Shown here: in pieces, positions 1-6,810 of the stretch
Layout: each line of letters starts with the position of its first letter
Numbering within the stretch: the first letter of the stretch is position 1
Assembly (NCBI GenBank): GCA_001796495.1
Contig: MGMR01000109.1
Location: 1-13,657, forward strand
Direction of reading: 5' to 3'
From: Chloroflexi bacterium RBG_13_51_18
GTDB lineage: Bacteria > Chloroflexota > Dehalococcoidia > Dehalococcoidales > RBG-16-60-22
Length of the DNA: 13,657 nt
Notes under the pieces: model-generated
Database searches by the model: none
What the model was told of the DNA's origin: nothing
Seen by the model: only the letters and a program-made list of their open reading frames with translations
Program-made: the position numbers and the translations under genes

Positions 1-921
1 TACCTGCGTCTGTTTTTCATAGATGGGATTATAGGCCAGAGTGCCCATCTTTTTGATTATTTCGCTGCGCTCCTTATTCGGCGGCTCATCCGGGATAGCC
101 CGGATAATAGCGTCGTGACGTGCCATGTAGCCTTCCTTGAACTCGGGATGGGTGTGGATAAAAAGGTCGTTGCGCTTGATAGCCCGCACCACGCGTTCGC
201 CGGTCTCTACCGGGTCCATGAAGACTTTTCTGAAGTCCATCATGGGTGGTGGTCGCCGGGGTGCGCCCGGGGGTGGAGTAGGCGGCCAGGTCTGCCCCTC
301 GTTCTTGTACTTTTCAGGGCGGTTAGCGAAAGTGGACGGGCCTAAATTGGTGACGGTAGGACCGGGTATCAGGACCGATGCCCCGATATTCAGGGGCTCA
401 AGGTCGGTGGCTGCTGTTTCCATCATTCCTGCTACGGCGTATTTAGTAGTGTTATAAATGACAGTGCCCCCTACAGCGCAAAAGCCGGCGGTTGAGGAGG
501 TAGCGACAATGTGTCCCCCCTCCCCGTGTTTGATAATGCGCGGTAAAATAGTTACAAGGCCGTTAATGACACCGACGATGTTGACGCCGATGCCAAAGTC
601 CCAGTCTTTATACGTCATGTTCTGTACCGGGCCTCCAGAGGCTACGCCGGCGTTATTGACCAGCACGTGTATTTTCCCGAAGACTTTTTCCGCTTCATCG
701 GCGGCTTTGGCGTAAGCCTCCCGGTCAGTGACATCGAGTTTGATGGGATGAACAGGCAGTTTTTTCTCTTTAAAGTAAGACATCGCTTCATCCAGGGCGT
801 CCTGCCGGGAATCGGCGATAACCACCTTCATGCCATATTTGGCGCAGGCCTTGGCGATGCCCAGCCCTATGCCGCTGGCGCCGCCGGTGATAAAGGCTAC
901 TTTTCCTTTTATATCTTTCAT
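1..921 (-). CDS. Short-chain dehydrogenase/reductase, copy 1 (3' end beyond the left edge)
   Basis: NAD(P)-dependent oxidoreductase of the classical SDR family, expected to interconvert a hydroxyl and a keto group in the cytoplasm; the substrate cannot be read from the sequence. The frame is open from the ATG at 921 to the window edge, giving 307 residues with no stop, so the C-terminus is missing. Visible motifs are the cofactor loop TGGASGIG (residues 12-19), Asp37 at the end of the second beta strand (suggesting NAD rather than NADP), NNAG (89-92), Ser142/143, and the catalytic pair Tyr156 and Lys160 in YNTTK. An unusual Pro-rich stretch (about 213-227) and a long C-terminal extension (IHTHPEF onward) follow the SDR core. 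Residues 1-31 are identical to the next gene upstream, so the two are tandem duplicates. It is the third gene of a minus-strand operon, 26 nt after the previous stop, with AGAGG ahead of the ATG. Confidence 0.9.
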   Translation of the reverse strand, partial: MKDIKGKVAFITGGASGIGLGIAKACAKYGMKVVIADSRQDALDEAMSYFKEKKLPVHPIKLDVTDREAYAKAADEAEKVFGKIHVLVNNAGVASGGPVQNMTYKDWDFGIGVNIVGVINGLVTILPRIIKHGEGGHIVATSSTAGFCAVGGTVIYNTTKYAVAGMMETAATDLEPLNIGASVLIPGPTVTNLGPSTFANRPEKYKNEGQTWPPTPPPGAPRRPPPMMDFRKVFMDPVETGERVVRAIKRNDLFIHTHPEFKEGYMARHDAIIRAIPDEPPNKERSEIIKKMGTLAYNPIYEKQTQV

Positions 922-947
922 AATCCTCTCTTCCTTTTTAAACCTGT

Positions 948-1895
948 TTACCAGTCGGGTGGGCCAACCGGTTGCTGTTTGTCATAAATGTCATTGTGAT
1001 ATATCGCCCCGAAGGTGCTGATGATTTCCCAGCGTTTTTCATTCTGCGGCTCTTCAGGAATAGCCCGGATAATGGCATCATGACGCGCGATATAGCCTTC
1101 TCTAAACTCGGGATGAGTGTGGATGAAAAGGTCATTATTCCTGATGCCGCGTACCACACGCTCGCCGGTTTCTATCGGGTCCATGAACACCTGCCTGACC
1201 TCCTCGATGGGACGCCGCGGACGAACGTTTTTCCCGGGAGGTGGTGGCTGGGGTGGCCATGTTTCTCCCTCGTTCCTTAGATGGACCGGACGGTTCTCAA
1301 AACTCGACTGGCCGAGATTACCCTGCGTCGGCCCGGGATAGAGCACGGAAACCCCGATATTTTTATCCTGAAGGTCAGTGGCGAGAGCTTCCATCATGGC
1401 GGACACAGCGGACTTTGTAGTGCAGTAGCAAATCATGCCCCCCGCCGCCGCTACGCCTAAGGTCGATGACGTCGAGACGATATGCCCGCCATCGCCGTGT
1501 TTAAGGATACGGGGTAACATCGTGACCACGCCGTTGATAACACCGCCGAGATTGACACCCACGCTATAATCCCAGTCTTTAAAAGTTACTTTTTCCACCG
1601 GCCCGCCGCCGGAACCTACGCCGGCGTTATTGACCAGCACGTGTATCTTCCCGAAGACTTTTTCAGCTTCGTCGGCGGCCCTGGCATAAGCAACACGGTC
1701 GGTGACATTCATCTTAATCGGATGGACGGGCAGTTTTTTCTCTTTGAAGTAAACCATCGCTTCATCTAGCGCATTCTGCCGCGAATCAACGATAAGCACG
1801 TTCATACCGTATTTAGCGCAGGCTTTGGCGATGCCCAGCCCGATGCCGCTGGCTCCGCCGGTGATAAAAGCCACTTTTCCCTTTATATCTTTCAT
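948..1895 (-). CDS. Short-chain dehydrogenase/reductase, copy 2
   Basis: Complete 315-residue SDR, the tandem paralogue of the copy downstream of it. The expected reaction is NAD(H)-dependent alcohol/ketone interconversion; the substrate is unknown. It has TGGASGIG at 12-19, Asp37 after beta 2 (NAD preference inferred), NNAG at 89-92, Asn115, Ser143/144, and Tyr157/Lys161 in YCTTK, so the catalytic set Asn-Ser-Tyr-Lys is intact. Classical SDRs are about 250 residues. The additional length lies in a Pro/Arg-rich insert (about 213-229, WPPQPPPPGK) and a C-terminal tail containing HTHPEF, both shared with copy 1. Translation starts at ATG 1893-1895; the upstream purine-rich sequence (GAGAG) is a modest ribosome binding site. 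It begins 36 nt after the UGSC-family gene, so the three minus-strand genes probably form one transcript and one pathway. Confidence 0.93.
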   Translation of the reverse strand: MKDIKGKVAFITGGASGIGLGIAKACAKYGMNVLIVDSRQNALDEAMVYFKEKKLPVHPIKMNVTDRVAYARAADEAEKVFGKIHVLVNNAGVGSGGGPVEKVTFKDWDYSVGVNLGGVINGVVTMLPRILKHGDGGHIVSTSSTLGVAAAGGMICYCTTKSAVSAMMEALATDLQDKNIGVSVLYPGPTQGNLGQSSFENRPVHLRNEGETWPPQPPPPGKNVRPRRPIEEVRQVFMDPIETGERVVRGIRNNDLFIHTHPEFREGYIARHDAIIRAIPEEPQNEKRWEIISTFGAIYHNDIYDKQQPVGPPDW

Positions 1896-1931
1896 AGCTA
1901 ATCTCTCTTTTCTTTCAACTGTGCTTATATT

Positions 1932-3626
1932 TTAGTGAGAGATACCACAGGAACCGTCTTTACAGAGCACCGGCTCCGGCATGCGCAGGGGTTTGGCATC
2001 TTTCTTGATACCAGCCTTGGGAATCCACGGGTCTATTGATACCGACTGAAAATAGGAGAAATCGGTGGTAACCCACATGGGGTTCATTTCACCGCCGGCG
2101 ACGATAAAGTTCACCATCTCCGGTCTCTTGAACCGGGGATTCAGCTCATTTACGAGCCACTCGCTTAATTTCATGGGGTCGGCGTAGCCTTCGTTTTTCA
2201 GGCTTTTAGCTACCAGCGGGTCGCAGATGAACGTAAACGCGCCGCCGAAGGGACCGCCGATACTTTTCATCACCTCCAGCATCCGTGTTGCCGGACCCAG
2301 ACCCATGGTAAGCACGTTCCAGCCACGGAAAAGGCTGACCGTGCTCTCGTCGCGTTTGAAGCCCTTGCGCACATGGAAAGGCTCCCAGGCGCTGTTCTCC
2401 TCGTTCTCCGCAAAGCACATGTTGTTGTAATTGATGGTGGTGCCTGTGCTGGCGGTGAATGTAGCGCCGGGACGCATATCCCCCAGGTTAATGCTCATCA
2501 GCGTCCAGGCTCTGCCGATTACAGAATTAGCATAATTTACCGGACTTAAGGCGCCGAGGCCGGAGTTCATACCGATTTCGTTACGGATAGGTCCATTGAC
2601 CACCATCATGCTCGCAAAAGAAGTCGTTGAGCTGGGCAATGAAGGCCGCCCCGAGGCGCCCAGCGCCAGGATAACCGGGAAGTGTTCCGGCCTGGCCCCA
2701 GCCATAACGGCGTTTACCGCAACCCTCTCCACCGTATACTGGAGCCTCTCCTCATGGGTAGTTACGGACATCATACCGATGACTTCCTGTGGGTCATGGT
2801 CGGTGCCGGTAAGCATCTCGGCAACGCGTTCTTCGGTCGGCAGTATTATAGGCAGTCCGTCCGTCCAGCCGTTTTCCAGGAAAAGGCGGTGGAGGTTTTC
2901 TTCGGTGGCCGGTTCGAGCAGCCGCGGCCGGTTGGGTCGCTTGACTATTTTCGGGTTCTTCTCCGCGTCCGTCAGCGGCTGGGTCAGTGCGAAAAGCACT
3001 TCTTCCATCAGGGGCGCGCTGGAAATCGGGTCGTTGCCTTGTACATAACCGTGCAGCGTTTCCTTGGATACAAAGCCGACCGGGTAGGGAGGGAAACTCC
3101 AACGGAGATGCATGCCGTGGCTGCGGCCGTCGCGCTGGACGTAGTCAGCAAAACGGGAGGTGACGATGGGGGCCGTCGGTACGCCGTAGTCGTTCTCCAT
3201 CGTCCGGGAAAATTCGGCGATACTCGCCGAACAACCGTCTCAGCCGCCTACGCCGATGACGGCGGCATCACCGTTTTTTTTGATTTCCGCCCACAGCTCC
3301 GGTTCATCGGTGAACATGCTGGTTTTCTTGTGGCGCAACTCGGTCTTCACCGAGGGCTTGTTACGCGTAAACCAGTCCTGGACCTCGGCCATAAATTCTG
3401 CGCCGCCGGCAAATCCCGTATTCACCAGGTAAACAGTCTTGCCTTCCAGGCTGTCCAGGCGCGGCGCCATCTTTAGGTGGCTTAATTTTTCCGCCGTATC
3501 TCTGGGCTGGTTTGCTGGGTCATGGATAGCCCAGGGCATTGAATCAGGGTCGAGTCTGCTCCCGAACACTCCGCTGGGCTGGCCGATGGGGTCTAGTACT
3601 GTGATTTTTTCCCCGTTCTTTTTCAT
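1932..3626 (-). CDS. UGSC-family selenoprotein with a U-D-G-C motif (TGA at 3240-3242 read as Sec)
   Basis: A 564-residue protein if TGA at codon 129 is read as selenocysteine; otherwise two fragments of 128 and 422 residues in the same frame. The context is GVGG-U-DGC-SAS, a UxxC redox motif (Sec129, Cys132) following a beta strand (AAVIGVGG), as in thioredoxin-like redox centres. The N-terminal domain (about 60-190) has EGKTVYLVNTG and then the motif. The C-terminal domain (about 240-540) carries GWTDGLPII (253-261), NGPIRNEI (344-351) and AENEENSAWEPFH (406-418), all shared with the divergent gene at 3828-5504. The tail ends with CKDGSC (Cys555, Cys560), absent from the paralogue. ATG at 3624-3626 has AAGGAG 4 nt upstream. 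I recognise this as the UGSC (seleno)protein family. Its reaction is unknown to me; a redox role is inferred from UxxC. It leads the operon that contains two SDRs. The alternative is a pseudogene split by a nonsense mutation, which I consider unlikely. Confidence 0.85.
3213..3231 (-). promoter_or_regulatory. Candidate bacterial SECIS hairpin after the UGA at 3240-3242
   Basis: On the minus strand the UGA is followed by 8 nt and then TTCGGCGA-GTA-TCGCCGAA, a perfect 8-bp stem with a 3-nt loop starting with G; a further G-U pair can close the base. The apical loop begins after 16 nt from the UGA. Known bacterial SECIS elements lie within the coding sequence just downstream of UGA, with the apical loop roughly 16-37 nt away and a G among its first two nucleotides, so this matches closely. 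The structure is read by eye, with no folding computation. Confidence 0.7.
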
Positions 3627-3711
3627 AACTCTCCTTGTTAATAAAAAGTCTTTTGAATTATCTTGATAGAATTAAAAGCTTAAGTTTATGCTCACTAATA
3701 CGTGGGAATAT

Positions 3712-3725
3712 TTGCATCGACGCAA
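3712..3725. promoter_or_regulatory. Candidate operator palindrome TTGCATCGACGCAA
   Basis: Imperfect 14-bp dyad, TTGC-a-TCGA-c-GCAA, with one mismatched position per half. It lies 22 nt upstream of the -10 box at 3748, overlapping the -35 area of the plus-strand promoter and upstream of the minus-strand operon. That is where a dimeric regulator could control both directions. No regulator gene is in the window, so the binding protein is unknown. Chance occurrence is possible. Confidence 0.3.
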
Positions 3726-3744
3726 TGTTTAGTTGTATCTTATA

Positions 3745-3753
3745 TGATATAAT
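3745..3753 (+). promoter_or_regulatory. Extended -10 promoter (TGATATAAT) for the plus-strand operon
   Basis: TGnTATAAT is present exactly, with the consensus -10 TATAAT at 3748-3753 and the TG extension at 3745-3746. No good -35 stands 16-18 nt upstream, which is tolerable for extended -10 promoters. Transcription would start near 3760, leaving a leader of about 68 nt before the ATG at 3828, which has GGAGG at 3814-3818. The sequence match is clear; activity is inferred. Confidence 0.5.
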
Positions 3754-3827
3754 TTTGTATTTCAAGTTGTTCTTTAGTACTGGTAGAATTTTCTCTTTTA
3801 TCTTTAAAGAATTGGAGGCAAGGGCAT

Positions 3828-5504
3828 ATGAACCAAAAGAAAGTAACACCTTTATATGAAGTCATCAGTCCCTGGGCTGAAGCCGACCCCGTCCCGCCCC
3901 GGGGACTTACAGTAGAACGCCCGACGGATTTAAACGGCAAAACTATAGGACTCTTCCACATCTGGAAGAGAGCGTCAAAGCCGATTTTAGAGGTGATGGA
4001 GCGGGAATTGAAGAAACGCTTCCCAGCCGCCCGTTTCAGCTGGTACACGGAAAGCCGGATGAACACCCCGGAAATAGAGTCGGATAACATAGCTAAATAC
4101 GAGGCATGGCTGAAGGGACTGGACACCGTCCTCTTCGCCTACGGCGATTGAGGGTCATGCACCAAGTACCTTGTGTACGACGCAATTTCCGCCGAGGAGC
4201 GCGGCATCCCCGCCGTAGCAATCATCAGTGACGGCTTTCTGGAAGACGCCCGCTCCGCCTCTTCCAGTCGGGCCATGCCCGGCGTACGCTATGTCCCCAC
4301 TACCGTGCCCCCGGAATCGACGCTCAAGGATGTTATCGAAGCGGGTGTTCTGGCCGCCGTCGACGATATCTTAAAGGCCGCGGTTGCCCCGCTGACTGCC
4401 CCCGAACGCTCGCCACAGCCTAAACCGACGGAAAAAATTACCCGCATTGTATTCAAAGGCGACCTCGACGAGGTGAACCGCTTCTACTACGGCCGGGGCT
4501 GGACGGACGGCTTCCCCATCATCCCGCCCACGGAAGAAAAGGTCGCTGAAATGCTCACTGGCACCGACCTGCCGCCGGATACATTACTCGGTAAGCTGAT
4601 TCCCCGCTTGGGAAAAGTGACCGTCGAGAAAATAGCCGTAAACGCCGTGATGGCGGGCGCTCTGCCCACCTATATGCCGGTGCTGATTGCCGCCACTAGA
4701 CTACTGTTGAATTCCGAGATGGGCTTCCTGGGATTCTGCACTTTCGGCGTTAGTACCGGCTCCTGGTCGCCGTTCTGGGTTATCAACGGGCCTATCCGCA
4801 ACGAAATCAACCTGAACAGCAGTTCCGGCACGTTAAGTCCGGGCAATATCGCGAATGCCGCCATCGGCCGGGCGATGGGTCTTATCATTAAGAATATCGG
4901 GGGAATCCGTAAAGGCATCGAAGACATGGGCGTCATGGGCAACCCGATGAAATACACCATGGTCATGGCGGAGAATGAGGAGGCAAGCCCCTGGGAGCCG
5001 CTGCACACGGAATACGGATTGAAGAAAGGCGATAATTCTGTGATGATATCCTTCCCGCAGTCCTATATCCAGCACTACCCGCCGAGCAGCGACCCGGAGG
5101 GCATTATGCGCTCGGTAGTTAATAACATCGTGCCGGGTATGGTCTACACCGTGGTATTCCCGCCCGTGCATGCCAAGACCCTGGCATCTTTAGGGTGGAC
5201 CAAGCAGGACATCAAGGACTATATATGTAAAAACGCCCGAATGGATGCCAACCGTCAGCGGTCTATGATAAGCCGGGATACTTCGGAGTCGAACGAAAAC
5301 AAGGAGAACAGCGTCCCGATTATCCGAGACCCCCGTACGTTGCGGATTCTCGTTGCCGGAGGACCGGGAGCGTTCATCGCTCATGCTATCGGCGGCGGCC
5401 CGACACAAGGCAAGACTGAAATCGGGAAAATAGAGTTGCCGTCCGGCTGGGACAAACTGGTGAAAAAGTACCGCAATATCGTGCCCAATTATGTCCGCTA
5501 TTAA
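3828..5504 (+). CDS. UGSC-family selenoprotein (TGA at 4149-4151 read as Sec)
   Basis: A 558-residue protein if the TGA at codon 108 is selenocysteine; otherwise fragments of 107 residues and an in-frame remainder that lacks a good start. The motif is AYGD-U-GSC-TKYLVYDAI, the signature from which the UGSC family takes its name, with Sec108 and Cys111 as UxxC. The N-terminal domain (about 36-190) begins NGKTIGLFHIWK and continues past the motif with ERGIPAVAIISDGF. A Pro-rich linker (about 185-202) joins the C-terminal domain (about 206-558) with GWTDGFPII (224-232), NGPIRNEI (320-327), AENEEASPWEPLH (381-393) and AGGPGAFIAHAIGGG near 510-524. ATG 3828 has GGAGG 9 nt upstream. No signal peptide or membrane segment is apparent, so it is probably cytoplasmic. 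It heads the operon with two CoA-transferases and is divergent from its paralogue. The catalysed reaction is unknown to me; a thiol/selenol redox role is inferred from UxxC. Confidence 0.88.
4154..4181 (+). promoter_or_regulatory. Candidate bacterial SECIS hairpin after the UGA at 4149-4151
   Basis: Starting 2 nt after the UGA, 4154-4166 can pair with 4170-4181: GTC/GAC at the base, one A-C mismatch, TG/TA (one G-U), CAC/GTG, a bulged C at 4163, then AAG/CTT around the loop TAC. If the top G-C pair opens, the loop is GTACC, with G first. The loop begins about 14-15 nt after the UGA, slightly nearer than the usual 16-37 nt. It is less perfect than the minus-strand counterpart but located correctly. 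Read by eye only. Confidence 0.5.
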
Positions 5505-5523
5505 GCAGCCAAAATCACCATTG

Positions 5524-5537
5524 GTTGGCCGGCCAAC
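5524..5537. repeat. Perfect 14-bp palindrome GTTGGCCGGCCAAC
   Basis: Lies in the 69-nt gap between the UGSC-family gene and the first CoA-transferase. It is a perfect dyad with no spacer, so it is poor as an RNA hairpin loop but suitable as a dimeric protein binding site or a processing site. The following start at 5574 has no obvious Shine-Dalgarno sequence close by (AAAGGA at 5545-5550 is too distant), so this gap may affect expression of the CoA-transferases. Function unknown. Confidence 0.4.
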
Positions 5538-5573
5538 TTGCGTAAAGGACTGATAAAACTTTAAGATAGTGAC

Positions 5574-6785
5574 ATGGCAAAAGGAGCGCTTAGCGGCTTA
5601 AAGGTCCTGGAATTCAGCGATTTTATTTCCGGGTCCTACTGCACCAAACTGATGGCCGACCTGGGTGCCGATGTCATCAAGATAGAAAAACCCGGCCCCG
5701 GCGACAGCGCCCGGAGCTGGGGGCCTTTCCCGGGGGATAAACCTCATCCGGAGAAAAGCGGACTCTTTCTCTTTCTAAACACGAATAAATCAAGCATTAC
5801 TTTAGATGTAAAAAGCGAGCCGGGGCGTGGGGTATTTAACAGGCTTATCGAATGGGCCGATGTCCTCATTGAAAACTACCCCCGCCGCTATATGGTAAAA
5901 CTCGGATTGAGCTATCACAAACTGAAAAAGATTAAGCCGTCACTAATCATGACCTCTATAACTCCCTTCGGCCACACCGGCCCCTATAAGGACTTTAAAG
6001 GCTGCGACCTCATAAGCTCGCACACCAGCAGCGAGGCTTTCGGCAACCCGGCGGAAGGCGTGCATGATATGGAAAGCTATAGTCCCCTGAAAGGCCCCGT
6101 GCATGCCGCCGATTTTATGACCGGGCTGACTGCCGCCGCCAGCACAATATCCGCCGTGCTATCGCTTCAGAGATATAACTCCGGTCGGCACATCGATATT
6201 TCCGCCCAGGAAGCGCTGGCATCGGTGACGCGCCAGGAGCTTGCCTTCTGCCTGTGTGAGGGACTTTACCCCACCCGGCAAATGGGCAGGAAGCGCGTGG
6301 GCGGCTTTTTATACCCGTGTAAAGACGGCTATGTATGTATATGGATTGGGCCACACTGGCAGAAACTGGTAACGATGATGGGCAACCCGGATTGGACGCA
6401 GGCAGAGCTCTTCAAGAATCCGGCCACACGCGCAGAACACCAGGACGACTGCAATAAACTCATCGAGTTATGGACGCGGGAATATACCATGGCGGAGATT
6501 GACCGGCTTGGGATGGAATACGATGTGCCTTTAGCGCCGGTACGCACGGTAAAGGAACTTGTTAATGATGAACAGCTGGCGTACCGCAGCTTTTTCGTTG
6601 AGATAGACCATCCGGTAGCCGGCAGGTGCAAATACCCGGGAGCGCCCTATAAGCTTTCGGGCACGCCCTGGGAGATAAAGCGCCCCGCTCCGCTCCTGGG
6701 CGAGCAAAATACAGAAATATATGGTCGTTTGCTGGGATATAATCGCCGGGAATTGGCGAAAATGAAGCAAGCAGGAATAATCTAA
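5574..6785 (+). CDS. CaiB/BaiF family (type III) CoA-transferase, with catalytic Asp
   Basis: A 403-residue member of the type III CoA-transferase family (CaiB, formyl-CoA transferase, BbsE/BbsF), which moves CoA between acyl-CoA and a free carboxylate through an aspartyl-CoA intermediate in the cytoplasm. It has the usual length. The N-terminus LSGLKVLEFSDFISGSYCTKLMADLGADVIKIEKP is typical, though only its ends (LSGLKVLE and VIKIEKP) need comparison. The probable nucleophile is Asp145 in FKGCDLI, aligned with the G-Y-D motif of the family. LLGEQNTEIYGRLLG near the C-terminus is the family's usual ending. The gene follows the selenoprotein gene by 69 nt and precedes a second CoA-transferase by 25 nt, suggesting a heteromeric enzyme like BbsEF. 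There is no strong ribosome binding site at ATG 5574, but the reading frame and family alignment support this start. Confidence 0.93.
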   Translation: MAKGALSGLKVLEFSDFISGSYCTKLMADLGADVIKIEKPGPGDSARSWGPFPGDKPHPEKSGLFLFLNTNKSSITLDVKSEPGRGVFNRLIEWADVLIENYPRRYMVKLGLSYHKLKKIKPSLIMTSITPFGHTGPYKDFKGCDLISSHTSSEAFGNPAEGVHDMESYSPLKGPVHAADFMTGLTAAASTISAVLSLQRYNSGRHIDISAQEALASVTRQELAFCLCEGLYPTRQMGRKRVGGFLYPCKDGYVCIWIGPHWQKLVTMMGNPDWTQAELFKNPATRAEHQDDCNKLIELWTREYTMAEIDRLGMEYDVPLAPVRTVKELVNDEQLAYRSFFVEIDHPVAGRCKYPGAPYKLSGTPWEIKRPAPLLGEQNTEIYGRLLGYNRRELAKMKQAGII

Positions 6786-6810
6786 AAATCCGCTACAAAG
6801 GAGCCCGGTA

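Larger units (their letters stand above)
3627..3827. promoter_or_regulatory. Divergent intergenic promoter region between the two selenoprotein genes
   Basis: About 200 nt, clearly more AT-rich than the flanking genes, between two divergent paralogues. It must hold both promoters. On the plus strand there is a good extended -10 (separate entry). On the minus strand GATAAT (3657-3662 in complement) is a possible -10 about 30 nt from the ATG, but no convincing -35 lies at the right spacing. An imperfect palindrome sits between the two. No gene is seen here; short frames in this stretch have no recognisable content. Confidence 0.6.

Noticed and set aside
3240..3242. Reading the two TGA-interrupted genes as four separate genes or as pseudogenes
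   Set aside because: Both paralogues carry the TGA at the same structural position, with Cys three residues on, a hairpin downstream, and intact reading frames on either side; parallel nonsense mutations at one site are very unlikely.
2682..3476. A 264-codon plus-strand open frame
   Set aside because: It lies antisense to the conserved UGSC-family gene, has no ribosome binding site or recognisable family content, and spans both sides of the recoded TGA.
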